DNA of 64,000 nt from Hassallia sp050875635. GTDB lineage: Bacteria > Cyanobacteriota > Cyanobacteriia > Cyanobacteriales > Nostocaceae. Numbering within the stretch: position 1 is the stretch's first letter; every line of letters starts with the position of its first letter. Below, one piece after another: positions 1 to 8,258 of this stretch. The notes below the pieces were generated by a model. The model was not told where the DNA came from, made no database searches, and worked only from the letters and a program-made list of their open reading frames with translations. The stretch spans positions 1 to 64,000 of the forward strand of contig NZ_JBPAOH010000019.1 of assembly GCF_050875635.1 (NCBI RefSeq), in the 5' to 3' direction. The position numbers and the translations under genes were made by a program.

Positions 1-267
1 AGCTTTCTTGATTTAGACACTATTCCTGATTATGGGAACAAACCTGAAACTTGGAAACCTTCAGGTCGTAGAATCAAGCGTGGTTTGTATCGTTCCAAAT
101 CCGGCTTAATAAATGCCGATGTCAATGGAAGTTACAACATCTTGAGAAAAGAATTCCCCGATGCTTTTAGCCAGGGGATATCAGGTTGCGTAGTTCAACC
201 AAGGTTAGTTAATATACCGGGATTTCTACCTCTTCCTGCCAAGTGTAGGATTTGCTGTCCAGTATAA
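1..267 (+). pseudogene. TnpB (IS200/IS605 OrfB) C-terminal end, truncated by the window edge
   Basis: The frame is open from base 1 and ends at TAA 265-267. The conserved TnpB tail is visible, with RGLYRSKSG followed by the NADVNGSYNILRK block. The D of this block belongs to the RuvC-like nuclease active site of IS605-family TnpB. The protein starts outside the window, so intactness cannot be judged. The residues after NILRK are long and not typical, but cyanobacterial copies vary here. Its position suggests an insertion sequence within the nifK element. Confidence 0.75.
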
Positions 268-454
268 ATACTAACTCCAACTGAATAGATAGTTGATGTT
301 TGAATATATTTGACTATGCGAAAGGTAACTATTAGCAGATTTTCTCATCACTCCTAAACACCCAAGTAAATGGTGCAATGTTCGGTTCAAGATGTACTTC
401 ACAGTATTCTTCAAAGTAGCGCATAAAGTCGTTCTACAAATAATTGAAAATATA

Positions 455-545
455 ATACCAATGGGGAAAAGGGGAAAGGGGAAAGAATTATTACCAATGC
501 CTTATGCCCCATGCCCAATTCCCCATGCCCAATTCCCCATTATCA
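455..545. repeat. Short tandem repeat tract
   Basis: A G/A-rich run (GGGGAAAGG units) is followed by tandem CCAATTCCCC/ATGCCC heptamer-like units. This is the same STRR-like family as the tracts at 2734-2956, 23937-24085, 32565-32690, 50370-50488 and 52505-52660. Confidence 0.7.
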
Positions 546-546
546 A

Positions 547-1935
547 TTACCCCTTTTTGAAGGGTGTCAACTCAGGTGGGGGGATCTGATCCGAATCGTA
601 TTGCGTCAGATTTTCCGTACCAGCAGCCAACAATTCCTCATCAAATTGCTGATAGGAAAAATAATAGTAGAAGCCGATTGATATGAGTAAAAATAGCAGC
701 CCTTCTAGAATCATCAAAAAACCAATTCCACGCCCAGTACCCGTTCCAATCAATTTTCCAACAGTGCTAGCAAGCACCCCCTCATCGGATAGCATAGGTT
801 CCAAGATTCTGTCAGTTAGTGGGCTGGCACTGATATTACCAAAAGCCAACCCCAAGCCTGTTACTGCGCCGAACAATGAGAGAACACGTCCCTGAACGTT
901 TGGGTGTACGCTATTTTGCCAAATTGTATTATTAGTACTTAGAATAATCGGCAAGGTTAAAAACGAGAGAAAAATGCCACAGGCTATTAAGGGAATAGAG
1001 GGTTTTATTCCAGCGATTACTATACCTATCCCATTCAATGCCGAAAATATAAACAGAGCAGAGATATATTTTGTCCCTCCTCCCCAGATACTCATAAAGG
1101 TGCTACCAACAATCATTCCAGCCCCAGCAATTGACATTATAGTCCCATATGTCGCAGCATCCGAAAAGGATAATATCAGCGGATTAATCAAGACGGTGGT
1201 TATCCCATTCACAAAAAAATAAATTGTCATGAATGCCAGTAGGGTTAACAAAACAGGGCGAGATGAAATGTTTTCCCAGCCGTAAATAATGTCATTGATG
1301 ATACTAGTAATTCCCTCACCCGATGTTGTGCTCTTTTCTGGCTGAGGAATCTGAATAAATAGTAGCGTTAACACTGCAATGATATTGGTAGATAAATCAA
1401 TCAGCAGCAAGCCCTGAAGTTGTATAGTGGCGATGAGTACACCTGCCAAGACTGGTGCAGCAAGCTGTCCTACCGCTGTGCTAAACTGAATTAAGCCATT
1501 GGCTCTCCCCATCTGATTCCTCTTAACCATCATTGGTAAAGCAGCTGCTTTTGCAGTCATTTGAAAAGAACCGCACAATGAGGTTAAAAATGCAGAGATA
1601 TAGGTATGCCAGAGTTGCAGATTATGAGATTGTAGCAATAAGACGAGTGTTATTGTGACAAAAGCCACAATTATATTATTGAAAATAATTATCCATTTTC
1701 GATTCCACCGATCTACTAATGCACCAACGAAGGGGGTGATTAATACACCGGGTAAGGTTGTAAAAAATAGAACCAGGCTTACTTGTGTAACGGCGTGACT
1801 GTTCTGATAGACCCAGATACTTAAACCAAATCCTGTCAAGCGAGTTCCGACTTCAGCCGGAGACTGCCCAAGCCAGAAGATAATAAAGCTACGAAATTCA
1901 CGAATTAGTTCAAGTACTTGACTTAGATATTTCAT
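547..1935 (-). CDS. MFS transporter, multidrug/siderophore exporter type
   Basis: The protein is 462 aa with 12 predicted hydrophobic segments. The first begins near residue 15 (FIIFWLGQS) and the last lies near 415-435. The loop after TM2 carries the MFS signature in the form GALVDRWNRKW (about residue 70), and the SLVLFFTTLPGVLITPF region matches the MFS_3 group that includes enterobactin exporter EntS. Relatives often sit next to NRPS genes and export the peptide, and NRPS remnants lie 10 kb away here, so it may have been the exporter of that lost product. The ATG at 1935 is the only sensible start. Substrate unknown. Confidence 0.85.
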   Translation of the reverse strand: MKYLSQVLELIREFRSFIIFWLGQSPAEVGTRLTGFGLSIWVYQNSHAVTQVSLVLFFTTLPGVLITPFVGALVDRWNRKWIIIFNNIIVAFVTITLVLLLQSHNLQLWHTYISAFLTSLCGSFQMTAKAAALPMMVKRNQMGRANGLIQFSTAVGQLAAPVLAGVLIATIQLQGLLLIDLSTNIIAVLTLLFIQIPQPEKSTTSGEGITSIINDIIYGWENISSRPVLLTLLAFMTIYFFVNGITTVLINPLILSFSDAATYGTIMSIAGAGMIVGSTFMSIWGGGTKYISALFIFSALNGIGIVIAGIKPSIPLIACGIFLSFLTLPIILSTNNTIWQNSVHPNVQGRVLSLFGAVTGLGLAFGNISASPLTDRILEPMLSDEGVLASTVGKLIGTGTGRGIGFLMILEGLLFLLISIGFYYYFSYQQFDEELLAAGTENLTQYDSDQIPPPELTPFKKG

Positions 1936-2104
1936 AATTCAGTTGAATAATTGGTGAGAATATTAGAAGTGGAGGTAAATAATAAATATTCAGATCGGCA
2001 TGTTTATAAATGTTATACAACTCATAATTTTAAAGCTCTCTTCATAATAGCGGGTATTTGTACTAGCAATCGCCTACCTGGAGGAGTAAAAAATTGGCTA
2101 ATAA

Positions 2105-2535
2105 ACTTTAGAACCACCGAAAAGAGAATGTTTTGATTGGTCGATGCGACACGATTCGGGGATACCGTGCTTATAGGCAGGATCGGCATAATCCCAACGA
2201 GTTTTTAATTCTGTCATCGGAATTTCATTAGGTACATCTCCATACACTTTGTTGCTAGACATATGCACAAACGGAGCTTTTGAGGCAAAGAGTGCGAGTT
2301 GCTTCTAAAAGATTCAGCTTCCCTACTTGCATTGATATCAAAATCATCAAAGGGAATTGTTGCCGCGAGGTCGTGGCTGGGTTGTGCTGCTGTATGCACG
2401 ATCGCATCAGGTCTCAGGCTATCAATTAAGTCTAGTATGCCCGGGCGATCGCGTACATCTATCTCGTGATGGACAAAACCTTTAATTTGAGTTTCTAAGC
2501 GTTTTTGTTGAGAGCGAGTATCTCCTTGAGAGCCA
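2105..2535 (-). pseudogene. NAD-dependent epimerase/dehydratase remnant (CDP-paratose 2-epimerase-like)
   Basis: Reading on -, the segment encodes FFGSQGDTRSQQKRL, then a block like IDVRDRPGILDLIDSLRP, then HTAAQPSHDLA and FDDFDINA, which is a well-known stretch of SDR-type nucleotide-sugar epimerases. It continues in other frames as LNLLEATRTL and then HMSSNKVYGDVPNEIPM, RWDYADPAYKHGIPES and DQSKHSLFGGSKV. At least two frameshifts (near 2325 and 2270) break it, and both ends are missing, including the N-terminal nucleotide-binding start. It cannot make an enzyme. The original role was probably in surface sugar synthesis, consistent with the glycan genes that follow. Confidence 0.8.
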
Positions 2536-2733
2536 AAGAATATTGCTCCTGGATTGACGAATACACCAATCCTCAGTCGGGTATCTCCAGAAGCCCAAGC
2601 AGAGATGATTTCCAAAATACCCATCGGTCGCATAGCTGAACCTTACGAAATTTGGCAGGCTATGCGTTTTATCATCGAATGCGACTATTTTACCGGAAGC
2701 GTCATAGAAGTGGATGGGGGTGCCCGGTTTTAA
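2530..2733 (+). pseudogene. Short-chain dehydrogenase/reductase C-terminal fragment (FabG-like)
   Basis: On +, codons 2536-2733 read KNIAPGLTNTPIL, then KIPIGRIAEPYEIWQAMRF and end SVIEVDGGARF-stop. This is the C-terminus of a classical SDR: the APG substrate loop, the P-x-GR-x-x-x-P-E block and the terminal VDGG. An in-frame TGA at 2527 cuts it from anything upstream, and the catalytic Tyr-Lys part is absent. It abuts the epimerase remnant on the other strand, so two broken genes are fused tail to head. Not functional. Confidence 0.8.
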
Positions 2734-2956
2734 TATAGGGCATGGGGCATGGGGCATTGGGGAGGCAGTGCGTTGGACGGGTTTCCCGGCTTAAAGCATC
2801 TGCCGTCATGGGGCATGGGGACAAGGAGGACAAGGAGGACAAGGGGGATGAGGGGGACGACAAGGGGGACAATTTCTTTCTATTAGCTATTACCTATTAC
2901 CTATTCCCAATGCCCACCAATTCCCAATGCCCAATGCCCAATGCCCATTTCGAGTG
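2734..2956. repeat. Composite repeat tract with GGGGCAT, GGACAAG and CCCAATG units
   Basis: Three kinds of short tandem units follow one another: GGGCATG, GGACAAGGA/GGGGGA and CCCAATGCC. A copy of the 41-bp element sits within (2764-2804). The tract is open in some frames but has no protein-like composition. Confidence 0.75.
2764..2804 (+). repeat. 41-bp double-stem element, copy 1
   Basis: Outer stem GGCAG/CTGCC, inner stem CGGG-TTT-CCCG. Length is 41 bp, as in the other four copies (14976, 25410, 38153, 55065). The outer stem differs from copies 4 and 5 (GCCAG/CTGGC) by a compensating pair change. Confidence 0.75.
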
Positions 2957-3826
2957 TTAACTTTGCTCGGGTTTTGGCTCGTTAGATGCAGCAGATGCAG
3001 CTGATTCTGTCTTCTCTGGCTGCTTCTCTTCGGTTGGTTGCAGTTGCTGGAGATGAATGTTATTCACTTGAACAATAAACTGTTCTATTGCCTGACTTGC
3101 TTTTTGTTGCTGTTCAGTTTCGCTAGACACATCATAGCAACGATAAGACGGAGTTACTCCTAATATAAATTTCTCTTGTTCAGCCTCTAACAATTCAATC
3201 GCTGTATTGGCAGAAAGCGCATTCTTTTGAAAAGGAAAGGAGGTAACTATACTTGCAACTATAGAGGCAATAGCCGGACAGATTACGGGGAGCCACTTGA
3301 GCCAAGCTTGTCCGGCTTCCAATTTGTCTACCAAAACTAAAATTGGTGTGACTCCTGATAAAATAACAGTTGCAATTTGCAAAAAATAGTAAAGGTTTCT
3401 CGATAGATTGCGAGTTTTTTTATAATCGTCAATCATATCTTGGCAATACTGTAAAGCCTTTGCTCTTGCTGGAGTGAACGAATTTTTTTCCAAGGAGTTA
3501 CTATTGGTCAATAGAGAAGTATATAGTTCAGCTTTTTGGGCAAGACTAAACTGGTTAGCGGCATTCTTAGACTCTTCAAATGCTTGTCTGTTGATGAGTA
3601 ACAAAAAAATTGAAATAGTCAGAGAAACTGCTCCAGCAATTACAGCTTGTTTATTATCTGGTAAATAAATAACAATTATGCCAGAACAGATAATAGCAGC
3701 TAGTAATAAATACTCAAACGCCTTCAAGGTAAATAAGATTTTTTGACCTGATGAAGAGGATTTTTCTCCTGTATAAGAATTTCCTGTCTGGTTTTTCTGC
3801 TCAGTAGTTATTTCAGAAGTAGTCAT
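2957..3826 (-). CDS. DUF4231 membrane protein
   Basis: The protein is 289 aa. Two hydrophobic segments lie at about 34-54 and 57-78, then a soluble stretch, then a second pair at about 146-166 and 180-198. The core reads ALQYCQDMIDDYKKTRNLS, then NLYYFLQIATVILSG, which is the pattern of DUF4231, a family of predicted membrane proteins often grouped with SLATT-type proteins of bacterial conflict systems. Its C-terminus is low-complexity, rich in E, P and A. It stands alone between repeat tracts. No enzymatic role is known, and a membrane pore role is only a family-level idea. Confidence 0.7.
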   Translation of the reverse strand: MTTSEITTEQKNQTGNSYTGEKSSSSGQKILFTLKAFEYLLLAAIICSGIIVIYLPDNKQAVIAGAVSLTISIFLLLINRQAFEESKNAANQFSLAQKAELYTSLLTNSNSLEKNSFTPARAKALQYCQDMIDDYKKTRNLSRNLYYFLQIATVILSGVTPILVLVDKLEAGQAWLKWLPVICPAIASIVASIVTSFPFQKNALSANTAIELLEAEQEKFILGVTPSYRCYDVSSETEQQQKASQAIEQFIVQVNNIHLQQLQPTEEKQPEKTESAASAASNEPKPEQS

Positions 3827-4120
3827 TGCCTTGTACTCAATTTGTTATCGGTTGAAATGTAGCAGATTATGGTGGACAAACTCGCCTCTATTAATAAAGG
3901 CGTATATAATATCGACATTTCAAAAATCCGCATCCGGAATATTATATTATAATAACAATTATCTGTCAATAGAAATATTAATTATTTATCAATGAAACGA
4001 CCCAGGCTAATTAGGCGCATCTTCGCACGAGAAATCGTATTAGACAGAACTTAGGCAAAAACGCGATCGCCAGGGGTCAGTGACACATTTGCCCTAGTAA
4101 CTATCTCTCAAAACATCTAC

Positions 4121-4585
4121 TTATGTCTTTGTTATTTGCCAGTTGAACTTCGAGTTTAGCGAAAAATTCCAGAGGATAACACAAATAATTGCTATCAATT
4201 TTGCCATGTATTCATTCATCTCAAATTTATAAAACAGCAAATTAACAATTAAACTATTGAAAATCAGTCCAAAAAAACAAATTAGGTTGAACTTGAAAAA
4301 ACGTTGCAACCGCTGATTGCCTAATTGTTGCTGAACAGACATATCACCAAAAGTCCATACATCATTCCAGAAAAAATTATTAATGATTGCCACCTCTGTT
4401 GAAAGTATTGCACTCGGAGTTAACACCCAACCCAACAGAGTATGCAGAACATAAAATCCTCCCAAGTCTACAAATACACCACTTAAACCCACTATGGCGA
4501 AACGAATCAGCCGACTTACAAACACCCAAGAAAGACTTAAGCGCAGTCGATTTATTAAGTTGCTAATCTCAAGATAGAAATTCAT
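4121..4585 (-). CDS. GtrA family flippase-like membrane protein
   Basis: The protein is 154 aa with four membrane segments. The GtrA signatures are clear: FAIVGLSGVFVDLGG in TM1, EVAIINNFFWNDVWTFG between TM2 and TM3, and a final helix ending in NFSLNSKFNW. GtrA-family proteins are linked to moving polyprenyl-linked sugars across the membrane for surface glycan synthesis. It lies 170 bp downstream of the glycosyltransferase 4757-6394 on the same strand, so it is probably part of the same glycan cluster. Confidence 0.85.
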   Translation of the reverse strand: MNFYLEISNLINRLRLSLSWVFVSRLIRFAIVGLSGVFVDLGGFYVLHTLLGWVLTPSAILSTEVAIINNFFWNDVWTFGDMSVQQQLGNQRLQRFFKFNLICFFGLIFNSLIVNLLFYKFEMNEYMAKLIAIICVILWNFSLNSKFNWQITKT

Positions 4586-4756
4586 GAGGAACCCTGTGCG
4601 GCGTTATACAACATCTTTAAATAGATTAATTCTAGGTGTTTATCTTTACATAGTTTTTTTTGATGCCGACTTACTTAATACAAGCGATCGCTACCAACGC
4701 AAGCGAGATATTTATTGACCCCAAATTTATAGAACCGACGAAAGCACTACTAGTGT

Positions 4757-6394
4757 TCACAATTTATCAACTTTGTCGAATTGCCACAAACCTCCTGGTG
4801 GCAGATTAAGTACTTTAATTACTTTCAAGTGATAGCTTTTATCCTGCTTTAGTTGATGAAATAAACTGCTATTATTTTGCATAAATAAAATCTGACTATA
4901 ATTCTGAGGAATCGGCAGCAGTTCATCATCTGCTATTGGAAGTAGGCGAACTTTTGGGAAATAATTACTTAAGGTTAAGATTCCTCCTAAATTAACACGA
5001 GAGTTATTAATTATTAGTAAAGGTTTCTCTGATTTCCTGATAACTTGGGATGTTTCTTTGATAAATTGATTATCTAATTGTGTCCACCAATTCTCAGCTT
5101 GAAAAAACCTGACATCAGAAACCAACCCGGCTATGAGTAATCCGACTATTATGAATTGAGCGATTTTTTGCCGCCAAGTCTGTTCTGTGAAAATATAGAA
5201 AGCTAGAACATAGGCTACAATAATTTCTAGGCTGAGATATAAAGGCAACTGGTAGCGAACTTGAAGAGAGCGACTTCCTCCAAAAATTAGGTCATATATC
5301 ACTAACAATAGACTTGGGAATCCTCCCAATAAAAAAATCAATAAACTGGTTTTATTTGGAGGCACTTTTCCGAAAAACAATATTAAGTAAATAATCAAAA
5401 ATAAACTTAATATTAATGTAGGAATACTATAAAATAAAGAACCTTCTAGAGTAAAACTATTAAATACTAATGTATCTGAAGTTAAATTAAGATCGAAAAA
5501 TGTTCTGCTAACTCGAATCATAAAAATAGCGAGTAGCTCGAAGGGATTATTTATCCATCTTATTGCAAACGCTGAAGTTAGCTCTAGTGCTGTACTAAGA
5601 TGCGTGATAAGCACAATCAGCCAGGGTAAAAGCATTAAAAAGGCAGCAATCGTACTAAGCAAATAATTGAAGAAGGTTTTAGTGAAGCGAAACTGTTGTT
5701 GAATAACTACATAAATCCCATGAGCTATCATTACCAAAACTGTGAATAAATGACTGTATAACCCCAAGGCTAAGGTGAGGGTATACACAGCCCAATTTGC
5801 TTTATTCTCTTGTCTGATAGCTCGCAATAAAGCAGCACTCGATACTAAAATTTCTACCATCCACAAACTGTATTGACGTGCTTCTTGAGCAAAGAAGAGC
5901 TGCAAGGGAGAAACGGCAATTAATGCCATCGCAACCCATCCCACAACTGCTGACTCAAACAACTCCAAACACAGCCAATAGACGCTGGGAAATATCAACA
6001 GACTGATGAGTGCTGACAAACTCCTCACCCCAATAGGCGAATCTCCAAATACTTGCGCCCATAATCTCACCATGACGTAATACAATGGGGGATGCTGCGG
6101 GTCTGAGGTAATTAAGTAATTCACTGTATCAGCCACACCACGATCTGAATTAATATGTTGATATTTGTCGAAGGTGGTAATAGGAATTGTGCCTTGATGA
6201 TGAGAAACTTCCTGTTCTAGCTCGGCTACCGTGTGCCCAGAAATTGCTACGGATGTCGAAGATTCATCACAGCAGTATATTTTTTGCCCTAGATGGGCAA
6301 AGCGAAAGAAAATGCCTAACCCGATGAGGCTTATTACTAAGATTTTTAACCAAGTCGGGGGATTTGATGAAGCTAGTAATTGCGGATTGTCCAT
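4757..6394 (-). CDS. Glycosyltransferase family 39 (ArnT/PMT-like), multi-pass
   Basis: The protein is 545 aa. An N-terminal TM (about 15-34) is followed by the acidic loop YCCDESSTS (about 41-50), the place where GT39 enzymes carry their catalytic D/E. RSLSALISLLIFPSVYW and the FAQEARQYSLW motif (about 170) are typical of membrane transferases that take sugar from polyprenyl phosphate. About 11 hydrophobic segments precede a soluble C-terminal domain (about 430-545). Its ATG directly follows the stop of the SGNH gene (TAA-ATG), so the two are co-translated. A near-copy of its first 50 codons lies at 10223-10405. Substrate unknown. Confidence 0.85.
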   Translation of the reverse strand: MDNPQLLASSNPPTWLKILVISLIGLGIFFRFAHLGQKIYCCDESSTSVAISGHTVAELEQEVSHHQGTIPITTFDKYQHINSDRGVADTVNYLITSDPQHPPLYYVMVRLWAQVFGDSPIGVRSLSALISLLIFPSVYWLCLELFESAVVGWVAMALIAVSPLQLFFAQEARQYSLWMVEILVSSAALLRAIRQENKANWAVYTLTLALGLYSHLFTVLVMIAHGIYVVIQQQFRFTKTFFNYLLSTIAAFLMLLPWLIVLITHLSTALELTSAFAIRWINNPFELLAIFMIRVSRTFFDLNLTSDTLVFNSFTLEGSLFYSIPTLILSLFLIIYLILFFGKVPPNKTSLLIFLLGGFPSLLLVIYDLIFGGSRSLQVRYQLPLYLSLEIIVAYVLAFYIFTEQTWRQKIAQFIIVGLLIAGLVSDVRFFQAENWWTQLDNQFIKETSQVIRKSEKPLLIINNSRVNLGGILTLSNYFPKVRLLPIADDELLPIPQNYSQILFMQNNSSLFHQLKQDKSYHLKVIKVLNLPPGGLWQFDKVDKL

Positions 6395-7663
6395 TTATTG
6401 CACCTGATTGGTCGCTATGGAAGGAAGTTTTTCACACAGCTTAGAAGCAATCATTTTTCCTGCCAGCTGATGTCCCAAAGCATTCCAATGCTCTCCACAG
6501 GGAACAGCATTGTCAAATCCGTGTAGGCAAACGTGGTTCTGTTCGGCATAAGCCTGAAAAGTTGGTCCCAGATTGAGTACACTGAAGCCCTCGCGCTCAC
6601 CCAAATCTCCAATCCGCTTCTCTGGATAAAACAAATCAGTCCTACCTGATGCTTGCAGAAATTTTTGGCGCACTGAAGGATCGGGATAAACTGCAAGGGG
6701 ATCGCTCAAAGTAACAACTGCAAAATCCGCTTTCTTGGCAATCACCTCATCGTGCATTAAGCTAATTATTCCCTCTGTAACTTGCCATGCCTGTTGCCAG
6801 TCAGGGTCTGTAGGCGGCTTGTAGATATCATCAGTCCTGATGAACATTTGAAAATTTTGTTCATGCTGCACATTACTTGACTGTTTTGCTGCTTGTTTAA
6901 AAAATTGACTCAAAAGGTTCCCAAAACCATATTTTCCTTGGTGCAAAACCTGTAAAATCCGCGAGTTATCTTCGATTTTAATATAAGCTTGGTTCCACCA
7001 TGACACCTTTGAGCGATAGGTATCTGTATTAACATACGACGCATCAAAAACCAGATGACCGTCTTGAAAGACAAAATACGGCCTTGGGTTTAGTTCCCTG
7101 AAGGAATTGAGCTTACTTGTCATCTTAGTGATAATACGGAAATAATTGATTAAATCGTTGCCAGTAAAAAAAGCTAGCAGTACGATATCAGGTGAATATT
7201 TCCAAGCTTTTTCCCTTAGGGTAATCAGTTCCTGGGCTGTTCCATAACCACTAACCCCGAACTTAATCACTTCCACCTTTTGTCCAGCCAAAGTTTGACA
7301 ACTACTCAGTTCACGTTCTATGACTGCTGCAAAACCTTGTTCTAATGGCACTTGCAAAGCCTCTACAAAGGAATCTCCCAGCAATGCTATTCTGAGGGTA
7401 TTTTCTGGTTTGACTTTGGTGTGTTCTCGATCGCTAAAGCCATCACTGTTGATCTGGACATAGGATTCACCTTCGCTGCGATACCAGCCGGAAACTAATG
7501 GTCGCAGTACCCAACCTCTATGTTGATCAACAGTATAAAATGTATTGTACTCTATCCCCGCAATGCGTAAGCCAATTTCCACGATTCCCAATCCAACAAG
7601 TAACCCGCTGAGAATCAATACTCCTGTTAACGCTAGCTTTACCCAGCGATTCAATTTTGTCAT
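6395..7663 (-). CDS. SGNH/GDSL hydrolase-fold membrane-anchored protein
   Basis: The protein is 422 aa. One N-terminal membrane segment (about 11-32) is followed by block I LLGDSFVEA (Ser98), a G block (FGVSGYGTAQE), GND in block III (FFTGNDLINY) and a C-terminal EHWNALGHQ with the catalytic His. These are the SGNH hydrolase elements, here on the outer face of the membrane. The neighbours are DUF5989, SxtJ and a NodU-type carbamoyltransferase upstream, and GT39 immediately downstream, a recurring grouping in bacterial surface-glycan clusters. It probably trims or adds acyl groups on a glycan. Substrate unknown. Confidence 0.8.
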   Translation of the reverse strand: MTKLNRWVKLALTGVLILSGLLVGLGIVEIGLRIAGIEYNTFYTVDQHRGWVLRPLVSGWYRSEGESYVQINSDGFSDREHTKVKPENTLRIALLGDSFVEALQVPLEQGFAAVIERELSSCQTLAGQKVEVIKFGVSGYGTAQELITLREKAWKYSPDIVLLAFFTGNDLINYFRIITKMTSKLNSFRELNPRPYFVFQDGHLVFDASYVNTDTYRSKVSWWNQAYIKIEDNSRILQVLHQGKYGFGNLLSQFFKQAAKQSSNVQHEQNFQMFIRTDDIYKPPTDPDWQQAWQVTEGIISLMHDEVIAKKADFAVVTLSDPLAVYPDPSVRQKFLQASGRTDLFYPEKRIGDLGEREGFSVLNLGPTFQAYAEQNHVCLHGFDNAVPCGEHWNALGHQLAGKMIASKLCEKLPSIATNQVQ

Positions 7664-7671
7664 CTAGCTCC

Positions 7672-7836
7672 TTAAAATAGCGTGTAAATAAATGGTGCGA
7701 TCGCCGAAGATTGAGCCAAGAAAACCAGCGCACCCAAGGATACCAGAGTGACAACGAGGGGAATCAGCCAGTAGTTTTGTCGCTCTTTGATAAATCCACC
7801 CAGGTCTTTGAGAAAATCCAAAGTATCTTTTAGCAT
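7672..7836 (-). CDS. DUF5989 family small membrane protein
   Basis: A 54-aa protein. It begins MLKDTLDFLKDLGGFIKERQ and then has one hydrophobic helix (about 23-46), matching the DUF5989 pattern. Its ATG overlaps the stop of the SxtJ gene by one base (TAATG), which indicates coupled translation, and its stop lies 8 bases before the ATG of the SGNH gene. Its function is unknown, but it always travels with SxtJ and a carbamoyltransferase. Confidence 0.85.
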   Translation of the reverse strand: MLKDTLDFLKDLGGFIKERQNYWLIPLVVTLVSLGALVFLAQSSAIAPFIYTLF

Positions 7837-8240
7837 TAGAATGTTTTCTCCATACTTTCTTTAGTTCGTAGCTTACTCGGTTGGCGATAAGTGGGCGAAT
7901 TTGGCTCGAAGCGCTGCATCAATCGGTCTCGATTCAACAGCCGCCCGATCAGTCCCATTGGGGTAAGTATTGCATAAAATAAAACCCCTAAAATAATTCG
8001 TGTTTGTATCCAACCTAAAACAAGTCCAATCCTCATCCAGATTTGGTAAACAAAATTTAAAGTCGCGGGTGCAACTATTGCCCAAACCCAGAGGACGATC
8101 GCCACGATCCACGGCACAATTGACAGCGAATCATGGCGTAATATTGGTAATACAAAACCGAATACAACCGCTACAATCAAACCGCCAACGAGTCCGAATT
8201 CACGCAAACCTTTTTTGTCAAGTTCTATTATCTCGTGCAT
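7836..8240 (-). CDS. SxtJ family membrane protein
   Basis: The protein is 134 aa with three hydrophobic segments (about 16-34, 40-62 and 72-95). It starts MHEIIELDKKGLREFGLV, and the FGLVGGLIVAVVFGFVLP pattern and length match the SxtJ family, named from the saxitoxin cluster, where it follows the carbamoyltransferase SxtI. Here too it follows a carbamoyltransferase (18 bp gap). SxtJ-carbamoyltransferase pairs occur widely outside toxin clusters, so this is no evidence for saxitoxin. Role unknown, probably an accessory partner. Confidence 0.85.
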   Translation of the reverse strand: MHEIIELDKKGLREFGLVGGLIVAVVFGFVLPILRHDSLSIVPWIVAIVLWVWAIVAPATLNFVYQIWMRIGLVLGWIQTRIILGVLFYAILTPMGLIGRLLNRDRLMQRFEPNSPTYRQPSKLRTKESMEKTF

Positions 8241-8258
8241 AGTTAAATATTTTGCCAG

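Noticed and set aside
2482..2757. 91-codon - strand frame
   Set aside because: It is the antisense of the SDR C-terminus plus the repeat tract.
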